Part shown: positions 37,505 through 48,302 of the stretch, piece after piece
Layout: each line of letters opens with the position of its first letter
Position numbering within the stretch: the first letter of the stretch is position 1
Assembly: GCA_008360955.1 (NCBI GenBank)
Contig: LUCM01005959.1
Span: 1-64,000 of the forward strand
Source of the DNA: Fasciolopsis buskii
Lineage: Eukaryota; Platyhelminthes; Trematoda; Plagiorchiida; Fasciolidae
DNA: 64,000 nt
Direction: 5' to 3'
Program-made: the position numbers and the translations under genes
The notes under the pieces: generated by a model
Seen by the model: the letters and a program-made list of their open reading frames with translations, nothing else
Databases searched by the model: none
What the model was told of the DNA's origin: nothing

Positions 37505-37673
37505 CGATTTTACAAAATACGAAATGCTCTAGTTGGTCATCGTCAGAAGTCGTTTTACAATCCCAGGTTTCCCATAATTCCGTGACGGCGAGTGTCAATT
37601 TTCGGGGGATCCAAAAGCTGACGCGTTCAGCAACGATCGACCGACGACAGGAGTTTGTAAAACAATCCGCCAT
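37505..37673 (-). CDS. Possible host exon, unknown protein
   Basis: On the minus strand an ATG (37673-37671) opens a frame beginning MADCFTNSCRRSIVAERVSF. The end of the exon reads as a tract containing EHFVFCKI and closes at AATCG|GTAAGC, a good donor-type site at 37504-37503. The frame is open further upstream through a hydrophobic stretch (VLALLLVSLGAAG) without an ATG, so the coding part may start earlier by splicing. It includes two CxxxxxC-like spacings and two tryptophans. A second overlapping minus-strand frame, 37109-37468 (119 codons), follows in another phase. No family recognised; chance remains a real alternative. Confidence 0.25.
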
Positions 37674-38549
37674 ATTACCCGCAGCTCCCAGTGACACAAG
37701 CAAAAGCGCCAAAACACAATCAAAATGATCAGATTTGCGAAATATTTTCGGGTGCCTGATTACTGTCACAGCCGTTTCAAATCTTCCTTAGACTTGCTAA
37801 TTTTACATTCTAACATTTCTTCTAGCAGTTTTGTCTCTTTTCGTCATCGCAGAATTATTTCACTGTTTTGCTCTGTAATGGCACATTTTTTCCAGATGTT
37901 TGAAAATACCGCTTGTAACCGTTATCTTTGCAAATTGTCTCACCACTACGGTTAGGAGATCTAACGAGCTTTTTGAAAGAAGATGGCTTATTGTAAAATA
38001 ATAGAAATCTAAAGACGTCAAGAAATCCGGAAGTTACTTTCCTGTATTGTATTGCATTTCTCTTTTTCCTAGGTCTCCCACTATTTTTGTTTTGGCTCCA
38101 CAAGTTCTTATATTCTTCAAGCGCCTGTAGCAATTCCTTAGGATCCAGTCATGATCACTGGGAGCCTTTGACAATCTTTATTAGCCGATGGCGACTACTA
38201 TGGTTTGTTGCCTCTCCGCCCAAGGTTGTTGATAAACAACGCGCTTTTTATCAGTATTAAAAAAACTTACTTAGGCAGATATGTATTCTGATTCACGTTT
38301 GAGACACTCACAGCAATATGAGGTAGAAAAACCGTCCAACGGTCGACCGTACTAGGCTGGATGCGTCGAGGAAACATCACAACGGTTGGGACATCATTGA
38401 TATAATGGTGGACAGATCACGTTTCAGATTGCAAAATGAATCAAAAAGGTCAAAGCATGAAACTAACATAGGAATCTAAACGATTTTGTAACTAAACTGG
38501 TTCTCTTTAAAAAAAAAACGATCAAAGCATGTGAGTCCAATAGACTGGA
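37674..38549. other. Unassigned, with one minus-strand exon-like frame
   Basis: On the minus strand, 38133-38037 reads as LLQALEEYKNLWSQNKN and then a basic GRPRKKRNA tract, ending at GTAACT. The basic run resembles a nuclear localisation signal. The frame starts without an ATG (TTG) after a stop, so it could only be an internal exon. Too little evidence to call a gene. Confidence 0.3.
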
Positions 38550-39044
38550 TTAATTGACCTTCGTGTTTTGACTTCTTTGTTCAAACAAACCGATGGTTTC
38601 GAATTTCACAATTGTGTGTGAGTGCATAGAATAACGCGAACGTTCACACGAACAAAACGGTAAAGTGGCCGCATTGACCGCATTTCGGATTATTTTGGAG
38701 TGATCATCATGATTTAATTCAACAACTCGGATTGAGTTCCCTTCAATGACAACAAATTCAATTTTTTTAAAAGTAAGTGCTATTGGCAAACATTTCCTCG
38801 AATCCATTGTATCAGTGACGGGAATGAAATAATTCAGCTTTTTTGCGGATTCTTGCTGTTCATCATCATCCGGGCAATGAAATAACAGAATAATTATTTT
38901 TCGTGTTAATGACATGAAATTTTGTCTTACTTGGTGTCTATAAATCGATACCCAGTATACCTGGATTGTTCGAACTTCGTAGGTACCTCTCAATTCAAGT
39001 GTGTTAAGAAGTGGTGTGATGTGTGATGGTGGACATCTAATCAC
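38550..39044 (-). CDS. 164-codon open frame, unknown
   Basis: A continuous minus-strand frame. One stretch, FVVIEGNSIRVVELNHDDHS followed by an IIRNAVNA tract (about 38660-38770), resembles the opening strand pattern of LDLR-class YWTD propeller repeats (F--- IR---L ... NA--L-F). The YWTD motif itself, EGF modules and convincing splice sites are absent, so the resemblance may be accidental. The N-terminal half has no pattern that I can name. It could be an exon, a relic or a chance ORF. Confidence 0.2.
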   Translation of the reverse strand: MIRCPPSHITPLLNTLELRGTYEVRTIQVYWVSIYRHQVRQNFMSLTRKIIILLFHCPDDDEQQESAKKLNYFIPVTDTMDSRKCLPIALTFKKIEFVVIEGNSIRVVELNHDDHSKIIRNAVNAATLPFCSCERSRYSMHSHTIVKFETIGLFEQRSQNTKVN

Positions 39045-40744
39045 GCAGGAGAAGTCAAGCTATTGCCACTTCCCTTAAAGAAGTTTGAATGAGCCGAACA
39101 AAGTCGTTGGTTTAGAAACAAAAGGGCAGTTCATCCCTTGTTTTCTTACTGAACTAGTAGTTGAGTAGCTCATATTTACAAAAACTCCCAGAAAAAGTGT
39201 TGCTTTTCAATTATACTTCTTTCTGAAGGAGTGAATTCGGTACCATTGACGAAGTCTCAGCTTTGGCGCTTAGATGGTGCCAGAATAGTGCAAGGCAGGG
39301 CCTCATGCGAACATCTGGTGGTCCCAAATCAATTATGAAGATCAAAAAACACTGCACTGTTTAAACAAAACAGTATGATCGGACTAAGAAGGCCAGTTAA
39401 TACAAGGTCCTAGTCTTTTGTAGTTATCTTAATATCTACTTTGGTTATTTGTTGCCACTAGTGACAGTTATTTTTTGTAGCGTTAACAACTCAGCTTAGC
39501 ACTGTTAGTCACAATGTGACAAATTCATCATTTTGCCCATTTGTGAATGATTGCTTCAGTCAGTATGTAGTTGAAGCAGTCTACATTTCTGCGGCTTTGT
39601 ACTATCAACCTTTCAATCGTTTTTTGTTCCACACTTATCTGAGTATTTCGCTTTAATTTCAGAATACACACTAGATTGAGTTTGTTCTATTGAATATTGG
39701 TGACTTATTGTGTTCTTTGTCTATCGGCAATCATGGGCGAACAAGTTGTGAATCACGGTATGCGCCAGTCCTACTGTACGAATTGCCAGTGCTGTTTCAT
39801 AATCGTCATTGCATGTCAAATGAAAAACATGATTTGAAAAAATCAAAACAATTGGCATTCCGATGCAGTTTACAGAATTTTTCCTCTCTCTTTCTGCACC
39901 TGTTTAATACCACATCGAAGAACTTTACAATAATTCTCAATAACTTTGAAAACTAGAGTTAATGGCGGTTCAGATTCCTTGTTTCTGTGGAACGAAAACT
40001 TTTGTGCTTAGCGTTTAACGCTGCATGATATCGTACTGAGCATTTCACTCTTACTGATGATGAAATCTCTCTGACCAAGACTTGAAGAGCATTTATTTTC
40101 ATTCTTAATGCCGTTTCTGTTTACTAAATGTTTTCTGTTCAGAAGTTCGACTGATTAGCAAAACTTTGAGTTGGTCGCAAAATGCATTCCTTATAATAGC
40201 ATCAAATATTGTCGTTTGCTTAGCATAAAATGATACCATAAAATCGTTCTCAAGCGCCTACTTACATAGGCAAGTTATCCATTTGGAATTTGTCTTACTA
40301 TTCACATCCTGTTCTTCTACTGGCCTCGCCTGATTCACTGAGCACGGAGTCGTCTCAAATGACACAGACCCGAATTCCTGATCCATCCGGCCGAAAACAT
40401 TCTTTTGTTCCATCACTCTTAAATTGCTGAAAGCTTAGTTAAGAAACTATCACTCTGGAGTTGACCGAATCTGATGTAGTTTTCGCGGTATTTCGATCCG
40501 TAGAACAGGGTTACACCAAACCACCGTTGATCGCAGTACTGGATGTGCTCGGAGTCGATGATTTTTGGAAACCGACCTGCTTCTAGTCACTGGATTAATC
40601 TCGTCGATTGCTTACAAAACGAAGCTAACAACACAGGTGATCAGAGTCCAGAGAACTTGAAGAATGAACTGCTTAATTGTTTAACCTCTTTGGAATAGCG
40701 GTTCGCGCAACACGGAATGTGCACTTGAGTAATCTGTGTCTGAG
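39045..40744. other. Unassigned stretch
   Basis: No gene recognised. A short open tract at about 40460-40580 on the + strand (LTESDVVFAVFRSVEQGYTK and on to VDDFWKP) is protein-like in composition but ends quickly in stops and has no family match. Confidence 0.4.
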
Positions 40745-40822
40745 GCCCCCGTCTACGGCAGCTGGATGGGGGAGCAACTACCCACCAAGGAGAGGGTTGC
40801 CGGTTTGATTCCGGCTTTTAAT
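40745..40822 (+). repeat. tRNA-derived, Pol III promoter-like sequence (SINE head or tRNA pseudogene)
   Basis: A T-arm-like hairpin is present: GCCGG (40799-40803), 7-base loop TTTGATT, CCGGC (40811-40815), a perfect 5-bp stem. The B-box-like GGTTTGATTCC (40802-40812) differs by one base from the GGTTCGANTCC consensus. An A-box-like TACGGCAGCTGG lies at 40754-40765, about 37 bp upstream of the B box, close to tRNA spacing. The anticodon arm does not pair, so it is not a working tRNA. A tRNA-derived SINE head or pseudogene fits best. Confidence 0.45.
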
Positions 40823-41622
40823 GTGAAATTTTTAATTCTTTATGTTTAAATGGATTTCCAATTCTGCAGAGCATCTTGCAAGGGATTCTAACTTAAAAGT
40901 CAATAATTGTATTCAGCCGAAACTCGACTCATTTACCAGGGACTTACCAATGTAATTGTTACACAAGAAACGTTAATAATGTGATCACAAAATCTGGTAT
41001 CAGCTCAGGTATGTCACCGATAGCATATGTTTGGGTATGATTGCTGGCCACGGTAAGTGTGAAAATGTTAGATCAAAAGATAACTTAATGCATTTCATAG
41101 GACTTGTGCCTCAATCGTTTTGGTGAGCTTCTAAACACATATTTTCGTCAAAAACCTTTGCTCAGTACCAAAGGCAATAGAATAAAACGTGCATATGAAA
41201 ATCATAAATAAAAACTAGGAAGTGATACAAGACACCGCAGTCCGAGTGCTATTACGTCAAAATTTTTGCACTGGACTTCAATACGACAACCAAATTCGGA
41301 ACAGTTGAGTTTACATAAAGGTCACTGCTCGAAAAAATACACGAAAAAATTAAACCGAAATTTTCGATGAGAGCGGCAGAAGGACGTTGCAGAGTACCGT
41401 GATTGTACATCGGATTTGAGGATTTCGTTGAAAAACTCTGTAAGGCAATCGGTGCCGATTTCAGTTTCTCCAGAGACCAGATGAAAGCACAAGGGAACGA
41501 AGTAGAACGTCCGTGTCAAACGCAATCAACACATAAGCGTGCGACAGAAAGTTGCTGCATTCGCACGTCGTCCGAGTCTACGAGTGTAAAACGCACACCT
41601 CGCAAAAGTTATTAAAATACCG
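40823..41622. other. Unassigned spacer
   Basis: Nothing recognised. It may contain the body of a SINE if the tRNA-like head at 40.75 kb is one, but no boundary is visible. Confidence 0.4.
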
Positions 41623-42360
41623 AGCTAAACAACCAAAATCCGACAAAGGCTGCTGCCTAAATCAAATCCCACATATCTGATAGAACCAACTACCAAAAGA
41701 TACCTGTTGATAACAGTTGGATTGTCCATGGCGAATGACCATTGACAACACTCGATTGGATTCACATGAAAACCAGAGTTAGTAGTAGAGAGTGCAGAGC
41801 TTGATTCGTTTTCTCCAAGTATGTTAAAATCAACATTTCAACAAACGGGTTGACACAATCGAACGTTATCTTCGCATCTTTGACCTCTAAACTAACAAAC
41901 GTAGATAGCAAATAAAGTAGTGAATAGAATGGCACATCGGAACACCCCACACAATGGTTGATTTGATACTTGGAGATTCTTGCTCCTCACGGTGTCCATT
42001 ACCGACTCTTTCAATTGAATAGTTCACTGGTCAAACAAACAGTTGTTGTTTGTAGCTAAATGATTCTGATTTCTGTGATAGCCGGGATCTGGGAAGTGTG
42101 TCGAAAGCCGGGGTGCGGTATACACGTGAAACAGATCTAACGGGTTTATATTTTTATTTGAGGACTTGCTGAGCAGATGATCAATTGGTTACATCCATCT
42201 ATCACGCATGCAAGCGAATTGGAAAGAGTCGTGCATATGGTTCATATATGTGTACGTGCGTGTGTGTGCGTATGTATGTGCGACTGTGACCATGTCGGTA
42301 CAGACATTTCAATCATTTTGTGGATAGTAGAATTAAGTGCTATTATACGAAAACATTTCA
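41623..42360 (+). repeat. 738-bp direct repeat, copy 1
   Basis: Position-by-position comparison with 54437-55174 (offset 12814) gives 5 substitutions and no gaps, about 99.3% identity. Similarity drops abruptly at both edges. It contains a GT-rich run at 42247-42285 and a short minus-strand open frame (41762-41950) that differs between copies by one N/D change, which is not evidence of coding. No terminal inverted repeats or target-site duplications are visible. It is either a young non-autonomous repeat or a recent segmental duplication. Confidence 0.95.
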
Positions 42361-44897
42361 TGAAATTCGCCAATTTGTCAACTTATTTCTTGTGATCCGC
42401 ATGTTTAACTTTTCAAGATAATGTGTTCCGGATGGGACAAACATTCAATTATTTACTGAAAACCTCGATTGCAGCATAGAAGCAAAGCGGTGGCATGATG
42501 ACCTTGTATTTCGACAACTCCTTTCCTTTTTCTATTACGCTCACACAGATAAGGAAACCAGCAAGGATTAGTCAAAATATGCAACTATTCGACAGTGTTA
42601 AATTGTTTGGAAGCGGGAGATGAATGTCCCACACTGCACTTTGGAAGATGGTTATGGAGAAAAAATGACAGCTCCTGATGAGTGGGCAAAATTAATTATT
42701 TCCGGTTTTAGGTCCAAAGGTCATGAGACGTGATCGTGCCCGGTTAGTGAAATGTTAACCTGAGGTTAGGGCAGACGTGACTGGACAAATTTTTGCGGAA
42801 CAAAATGGCAGTTTAGTTATCTTATGGTCACGGCTTCAAATGTCACTGGACGTCCAGCTCTTGATAATTTTGGTGTTACCCTATCGGTCACTTGTATGAT
42901 GACCGGTATATTTAGAGTGTGGACAATAACACTGGAGTGTGTCCGTCTCTTCCTGCAGTTCAGCCAGGTTTGATTGTGTTCGCTGATTTGTTGAGACAGC
43001 TGTACGGTCGTCCTGCCCTATGGGTTCCCGAACATGAGCACATGAAGGAATGAATCGTCATGGTATAGGCAGAAAAGGCCATTTATCTTTCGTGTTCATA
43101 CAGCTGGCGACATGGGAAGCCGTGGCCATTGGATAGCTCAACACGTGCCCTTGGTCCCAGAGACAATTTTTCGTGCCTCCACTGCCATGAACTCGGATTA
43201 ACATTACTTCACTAACGGGGCACGATTACGACGGACGACCTTTCGACCCGAAACCGGAAGTGATTAGTTTTTGCCCACTTATCAGGGGCTGTAATTTTTT
43301 CTCCCTTGCAAACTGCAGTCCGGTACATTCACCCCCCGCTTACAAATAATTCAACTGTCTGTCGAATATTTGCACATTTCGACTACTCCTTACCCATAAA
43401 ACTATATTGGAACAGAGGAAGAAGCAATAGAAATAAGTGCTCGTTTCACTACTGCTTCCTACTCTATTATTTGCTGAACTGGTTCATCAGCGGTTGCTTC
43501 GTGGATCTCTCTCCACCCACCTATGTCTTTTGATTTTTAGGCTTTATATCACGCAATCTTGATAAAAAGTGATGGCTAAAAACACACGTTTCACAATTTA
43601 CCACAAATTGTCATCGCCCTGTTTAATCTGTCACAAAAATGCCATCCTGACAGAAACAGAATGTCTGAATACCACACCTGACCGCCACATGTAGCATGCT
43701 CACCCAATACCCATTGCATGATCAAATACCTCATTATTTCCTCACTGATTCCTTTGCCCCTTGTGTAAGCTTCGATCATTGTGTGCACGTGACAGGGTAT
43801 TTTATCGCGAGTCTTCGATGTGGAATTTACTGTCGAAAACCAAGAAACGACAATTCCGTACGTGTGCATCCATCAAGCCTCACCTGAAACTCCAGTCCTA
43901 CGAAGGCGGGCAGTATAGTGTCGCATTTGCACTGGAGTCGACCAGTGTAGTGGCACTGGTATGTGACAGTGCATAATTGTATGCAATCCTCATGAATTAC
44001 GGTATTGATAGTTTGACAGATGGCTGGTAGCCAGAGCGGATAGTTTAACAAATAAGATGGTTCATTCGAAATCATTTTAAATGAGTTTGAGTGGATGAAA
44101 ACTGAAACGAATTACTGGTGATAAATTGAATTAAAATATTCACTTTCTTACCTTTAGTTTCCACTGGTGAGCTGAACGCTCGGAATGCCTGATAAGACCT
44201 TAGCTAATCAAAATTTTTGCTCGGCCATTTGGGAACTCCATTACAAGAATCAGACACTTTGTACGCGCCGGCCTGTGGCGGTGTAAAATGACAAGGACCG
44301 ACGGATGCTGTGGAGTTCAATAGATCTTCGACAGTCCACCGAGTTAGCCTAACTGATATGACGTCCAACCAATATTTCATCCCGGATCCACATGTCATTT
44401 CGGACATAATGGTTGGGGCCTGTTAATGACTTGGAATGGGAATGAAGCAGCCATACCATTCCTCCACAGCTCTCAGCTCTGATCTGCTTCCTAACAACAA
44501 AATGCATTGCCTGGATGGTCCTTATGTAGCAGAATCAAAAGCATCTATCTCTGTGCGCATCAACTTTCGAGGATCATTTAGACGCGCAAAATGATTCCCG
44601 CATAACGAAAAAGCAAATAAAGAAGAAAAACCAATCGACTGACTGATTTTCAAGAAATCAATGTCACCCGATTGTTGTTCGACATGTGCCTAGCATAACA
44701 TGGTTTCAAGCTTGTTACGCATTTGGTGGAATCATCAAATCGTGGCCCGGTTATCGACCTCAAGTCGAATCTCGTTCCTAAATTTTTATGACCCAAAAGC
44801 CGGGTGGTCCAATGCAAAACGAGCTTGGTTTTGTTCCTTGTGCCCTCAGATTTGTTCCATCTGTTCACAGTGATACTTTCCCCGCGTCACGATTTCT

Positions 44898-44945
44898 GTT
44901 ACTGTTGTTGTTATTATTGTTGTTAGTGATGGTGGTAGTGATGGT
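44898..44945. repeat. Trinucleotide microsatellite (GTT/ATT/GGT)
   Basis: Imperfect trinucleotide repeat, mostly GTT with ATT and GGT units. Confidence 0.8.
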
Positions 44946-46260
44946 TTCCGTGTTGCTGCGGTACTGCAATCTAAATTTATTCATTTATCCTGTCACCTGG
45001 ATAAATAAGTGAGCAATTTGTTAATCTAGCTTCTAGTCTTCAGATAAAGCAAAAAATGTTTCCTAGGAGTGAACGAGAAATTGTCCAGATAGTCAGACGA
45101 AAGCGAGTCATTTGAGAAAATCCCTCCGGTCCCCACAGATCGACCAGACGGTCCGTCCTGATAGCGGTTGTACAAAAGAATTCGTACTTCTTTGTTAAAT
45201 CAAAGTCATTTTGTTGATTGACTTTCTAATGAGATAAAGGGATCTCGAATTGAATATATTGCAATTCCACTGGATGGTAAACATGAACTTGTCTTTGATG
45301 CAACCTCGCTCCGTTGGAAAATGTGGTCCGGTAGATTGGGGAAAAATAAGACAGTCCCATGCCAATTTTTTCATTTTTTCCGTTTTATTAGAAAGCTACG
45401 AAAACGTACGAAATATCATAATGCATGAATATAAGCCCAGACATATTCCCTTAGCGCCCCCGGTAAATAGGTTTTCATTAAACCGATTACGTGGATAGTT
45501 GAAGGTTTCGCAACTTGCTTTCGTTCTCACCTTCTCCGTTATTGTTGTAACTTTCATATTTGATGTAAGCGAACAAAGGTAACCGTTAGCCTAGCACGCG
45601 TTACAGAAGCGCATGAGTGCCACAGGAAAGGAGTCGATTAGATCGGACTCAAATGACTGCGATCTGATCGACTTTTGATCAAAACATTAATGCTGCATGT
45701 GCATGATAAAACGGCAGACTGTTTGTCAAAAATGACTGTGACCTAGAAAGATTTTCATTTGCAATATAATGTTTCCAACGTTTACCGGGAATCATGGATA
45801 GGCAAGCAGGGAACAAATACATTTACCATTGCACCAGATGAGAAAGTGTAAGACCTATAAGGCGAACCGAAATTAGGAATTCATGTTCAGATACCTCATT
45901 AGGTATTTGATCAGAAGGTACCCATCAGGTTCAAAGATGCCAGAAAAACCGACTTAAGATGAGCAAGAACACTCTGTTCAGTTCAGCAATTTAGCGGCAA
46001 ATAGCCTGCCATGACAAAAAATCTAAAAAATATTGTACTTCTAGAATGATTCAAGGGAGCAGAAACATTCAGATGCACCGCATTATACCGATGTGAACCT
46101 TCTCGTCTTGGTAGAAGTAAGTATACCAGCTGATAAATACTGCTCCGAGATTTCCGAGGTTCTACCCTAAACGGGAGAGTCAGAAAGTTTCCTGCATGTT
46201 TGTTTGCTGTGGTCTTAATTTGCATGTTTTCTAAATCAGGAGTTGATGAATATATTTTAT

Positions 46261-46285
46261 TGTACTGTATTGTATTGTATTGTGT
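46261..46285. repeat. (TATTG)n pentanucleotide run
   Basis: Three to four tandem units of TATTG, slightly imperfect at the start. Confidence 0.75.
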
Positions 46286-47912
46286 AGACTTTTGCGTACA
46301 ATAAATAATGTTGCATTCTGCTTAAAAAACTGGAGTAAAATAGGAAAATGTCGTGCCTATCGCTTTGTAAAAATAGTCAGAGCGCAATCTGATAGGTTGC
46401 TCAGAAATTCGGACAAAACACGGTCACGATTTGGCAAAATGCTTGCTGAATACGAGACAGTGGAGTTCCTATAGATATGTTCTAGAGGTATGGAACGAAA
46501 AGCGGATTGTGTTGAAATATGAAAGCGACACTTTGAAAGGTCGTTGTGCAGAGGATGAGTGGGGTCTGAAATAATATTGTTATCAAATTTACCACATGCT
46601 GATAAGTGCTGATCACAGAGACTGAAGGACAAATCGGTTAGTGGTATGAAAGACACACAGCTAATAATTGAAAACCCCCGGTGAAGAATTTCAGTCAGTT
46701 TTAAGTAAACACGGAAAAATAACAGGAGAACATGCGATAGGCGCTCCAACCCTCGATCATCTGTTTTTCCGTTCCGTTCATTTTTTGCCCTTATAGACCA
46801 GGCAGCTCACTAGGTTAATTTTCCAGCGAAATGAAATCAAACTTCAGAAGTTTGCATACTGCGTTTCAAAGTATGTTGTTCATCGTTAGAAGAGGCTTAC
46901 TGAAATTTCCAAACAAATTTATGAGTAATATGTTGCTCAATCACAAACTACTAAATTTCCATCACTGAACTCATGATCAAGTAGAATAGTGAACTGCATT
47001 TGTATTTAACCAAAAATGTGTCCGCCAGAACAGATTTAACTGGAGATTATCTCAACAGTTTCGTCCTTTTGTCACAGGTACTTCCCACAAAAAAGATAGA
47101 ATATATTTAGTGCAAGTAAGAATTTCATTTCCTTGAGCTTTGCCACTGAGTACTAACGAATGAAATCTATTCCTTCTGGCAACGAAAATTCCGGAAAAAG
47201 CATTTTTGCCAGGCAAATCGTGATCTTCTACCATCTAAGAATTTTCCATGATTTTGTAGGGGAACTTCTGCCGCTGCTTAATAGGCTAAGGAGCTTGCGT
47301 CGAGTAATGTTCTTTTGCGTACAACCGATTTGTGCATTTTTCTGGGCAATTCACAAAGGCACGGTAGCTGGGAGGGGCAAAATGCAAGTGTGATGCGCGA
47401 AAACTGCTTATCTGAAACATTCTATCTGTCGGCATGTGGATTGGAGAATATAGTCGTCGAGACAACAATTAGCAAATGAGAATGAGTTTTTTGACTGTCC
47501 CATTTAGGAATGACAAGATTTGGAAATCAGCCGAGAACAACTGTAGCAGTTTTGGTTTATGAATCAGAGCAGCTTGTAGTTTCCAACAACGTATGATTGA
47601 TCTAATAAGGACTAAATTCGGTACCACCGATGACGTCCGCAAAAGCAGTTTGTTGATAAGGAAACTTGTGACAAAACTTTACAATCCGCCAAAGCCGTTC
47701 CGTAGGATAAACTAGCAGCCATTATAGATAATAAACTTGAGGGAAATCAGATTCACCAAGTGGCTTCAGCTTGGTGTAGTAACATTTGGTTCCACTTGCA
47801 CAGCTCGCACAAGAACCGACGTTATACTAGCAGTGGGGCAGCATAACTCCCACAAAAGATGCTTGCTGCCTTCAGTGATTCAGATTGACATTATCAAGTT
47901 AGGAAAACAATG

Positions 47913-48302
47913 GATTATCTGAATCCGAATGATTAATCGAGTCTAGAACGTTGACCGATAGATGCCTGACAAATTAGTACACTGGTTTCTGTTTAGGGTT
48001 GAGTTGAGCTGGGAAATCAATCGAAAGTATCAGCAGAGGAATAATTGATCCAGGCAAATGGGCTACAAATCAAACAATCCAATCTCTCTTGTGGATACGT
48101 TCGCGTTTGAACCAAAAGCTTTCATTGAGAACTCTAACCATTCTCCTGCTTAATGGATGGACTACCTGAAAATACCCACCCATTGACCTCCGTTATTCGT
48201 ACAAACAAATAAATCCATAATTCATCGGTTATCATAACGGCTAATCAAGACAGCACTTTCCGAGCTGGATTAATGCACCACTAATTTGTGGATAAAACTT
48301 TG
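47913..48302 (+). repeat. 390-bp dispersed inverted repeat, copy 1
   Basis: The reverse complement of 58967-59356 matches base by base over 390 bp, with 3 substitutions all in the last 25 bases (AATTTGTGGAT here versus AATCTGTGGGC there) and no gaps. No coding capacity, no terminal inverted repeats and no convincing target-site duplication were seen. Confidence 0.95.

Larger units (their letters stand above)
42361..47912. other. Unassigned stretch
   Basis: Microsatellites only: a GTT/ATT/GGT-type trinucleotide tract at 44898-44945 and a (TATTG)n run at 46261-46285. Around 43130-43180 a sequence with a faint tRNA D-arm look (GTGGCCATTGGATAGCTCAAC) has no convincing B box. No gene recognised. 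Confidence 0.4.

Noticed and set aside
40440..40590. Protein-like tract LTESDVVFAVFRSVEQGYTK as the pre-RT linker of a CR1 element
   Set aside because: The diagnostic PGPDG block does not follow, and stops appear soon after.
41762..41950. 62-codon minus-strand frame present in both 738-bp repeat copies (also 54576-54764)
   Set aside because: Shared only because the repeats are almost identical DNA. A single substitution between copies says nothing about coding.
43120..43190. Second tRNA-like sequence
   Set aside because: Only a D-arm-like stretch; no B box or T-arm hairpin.
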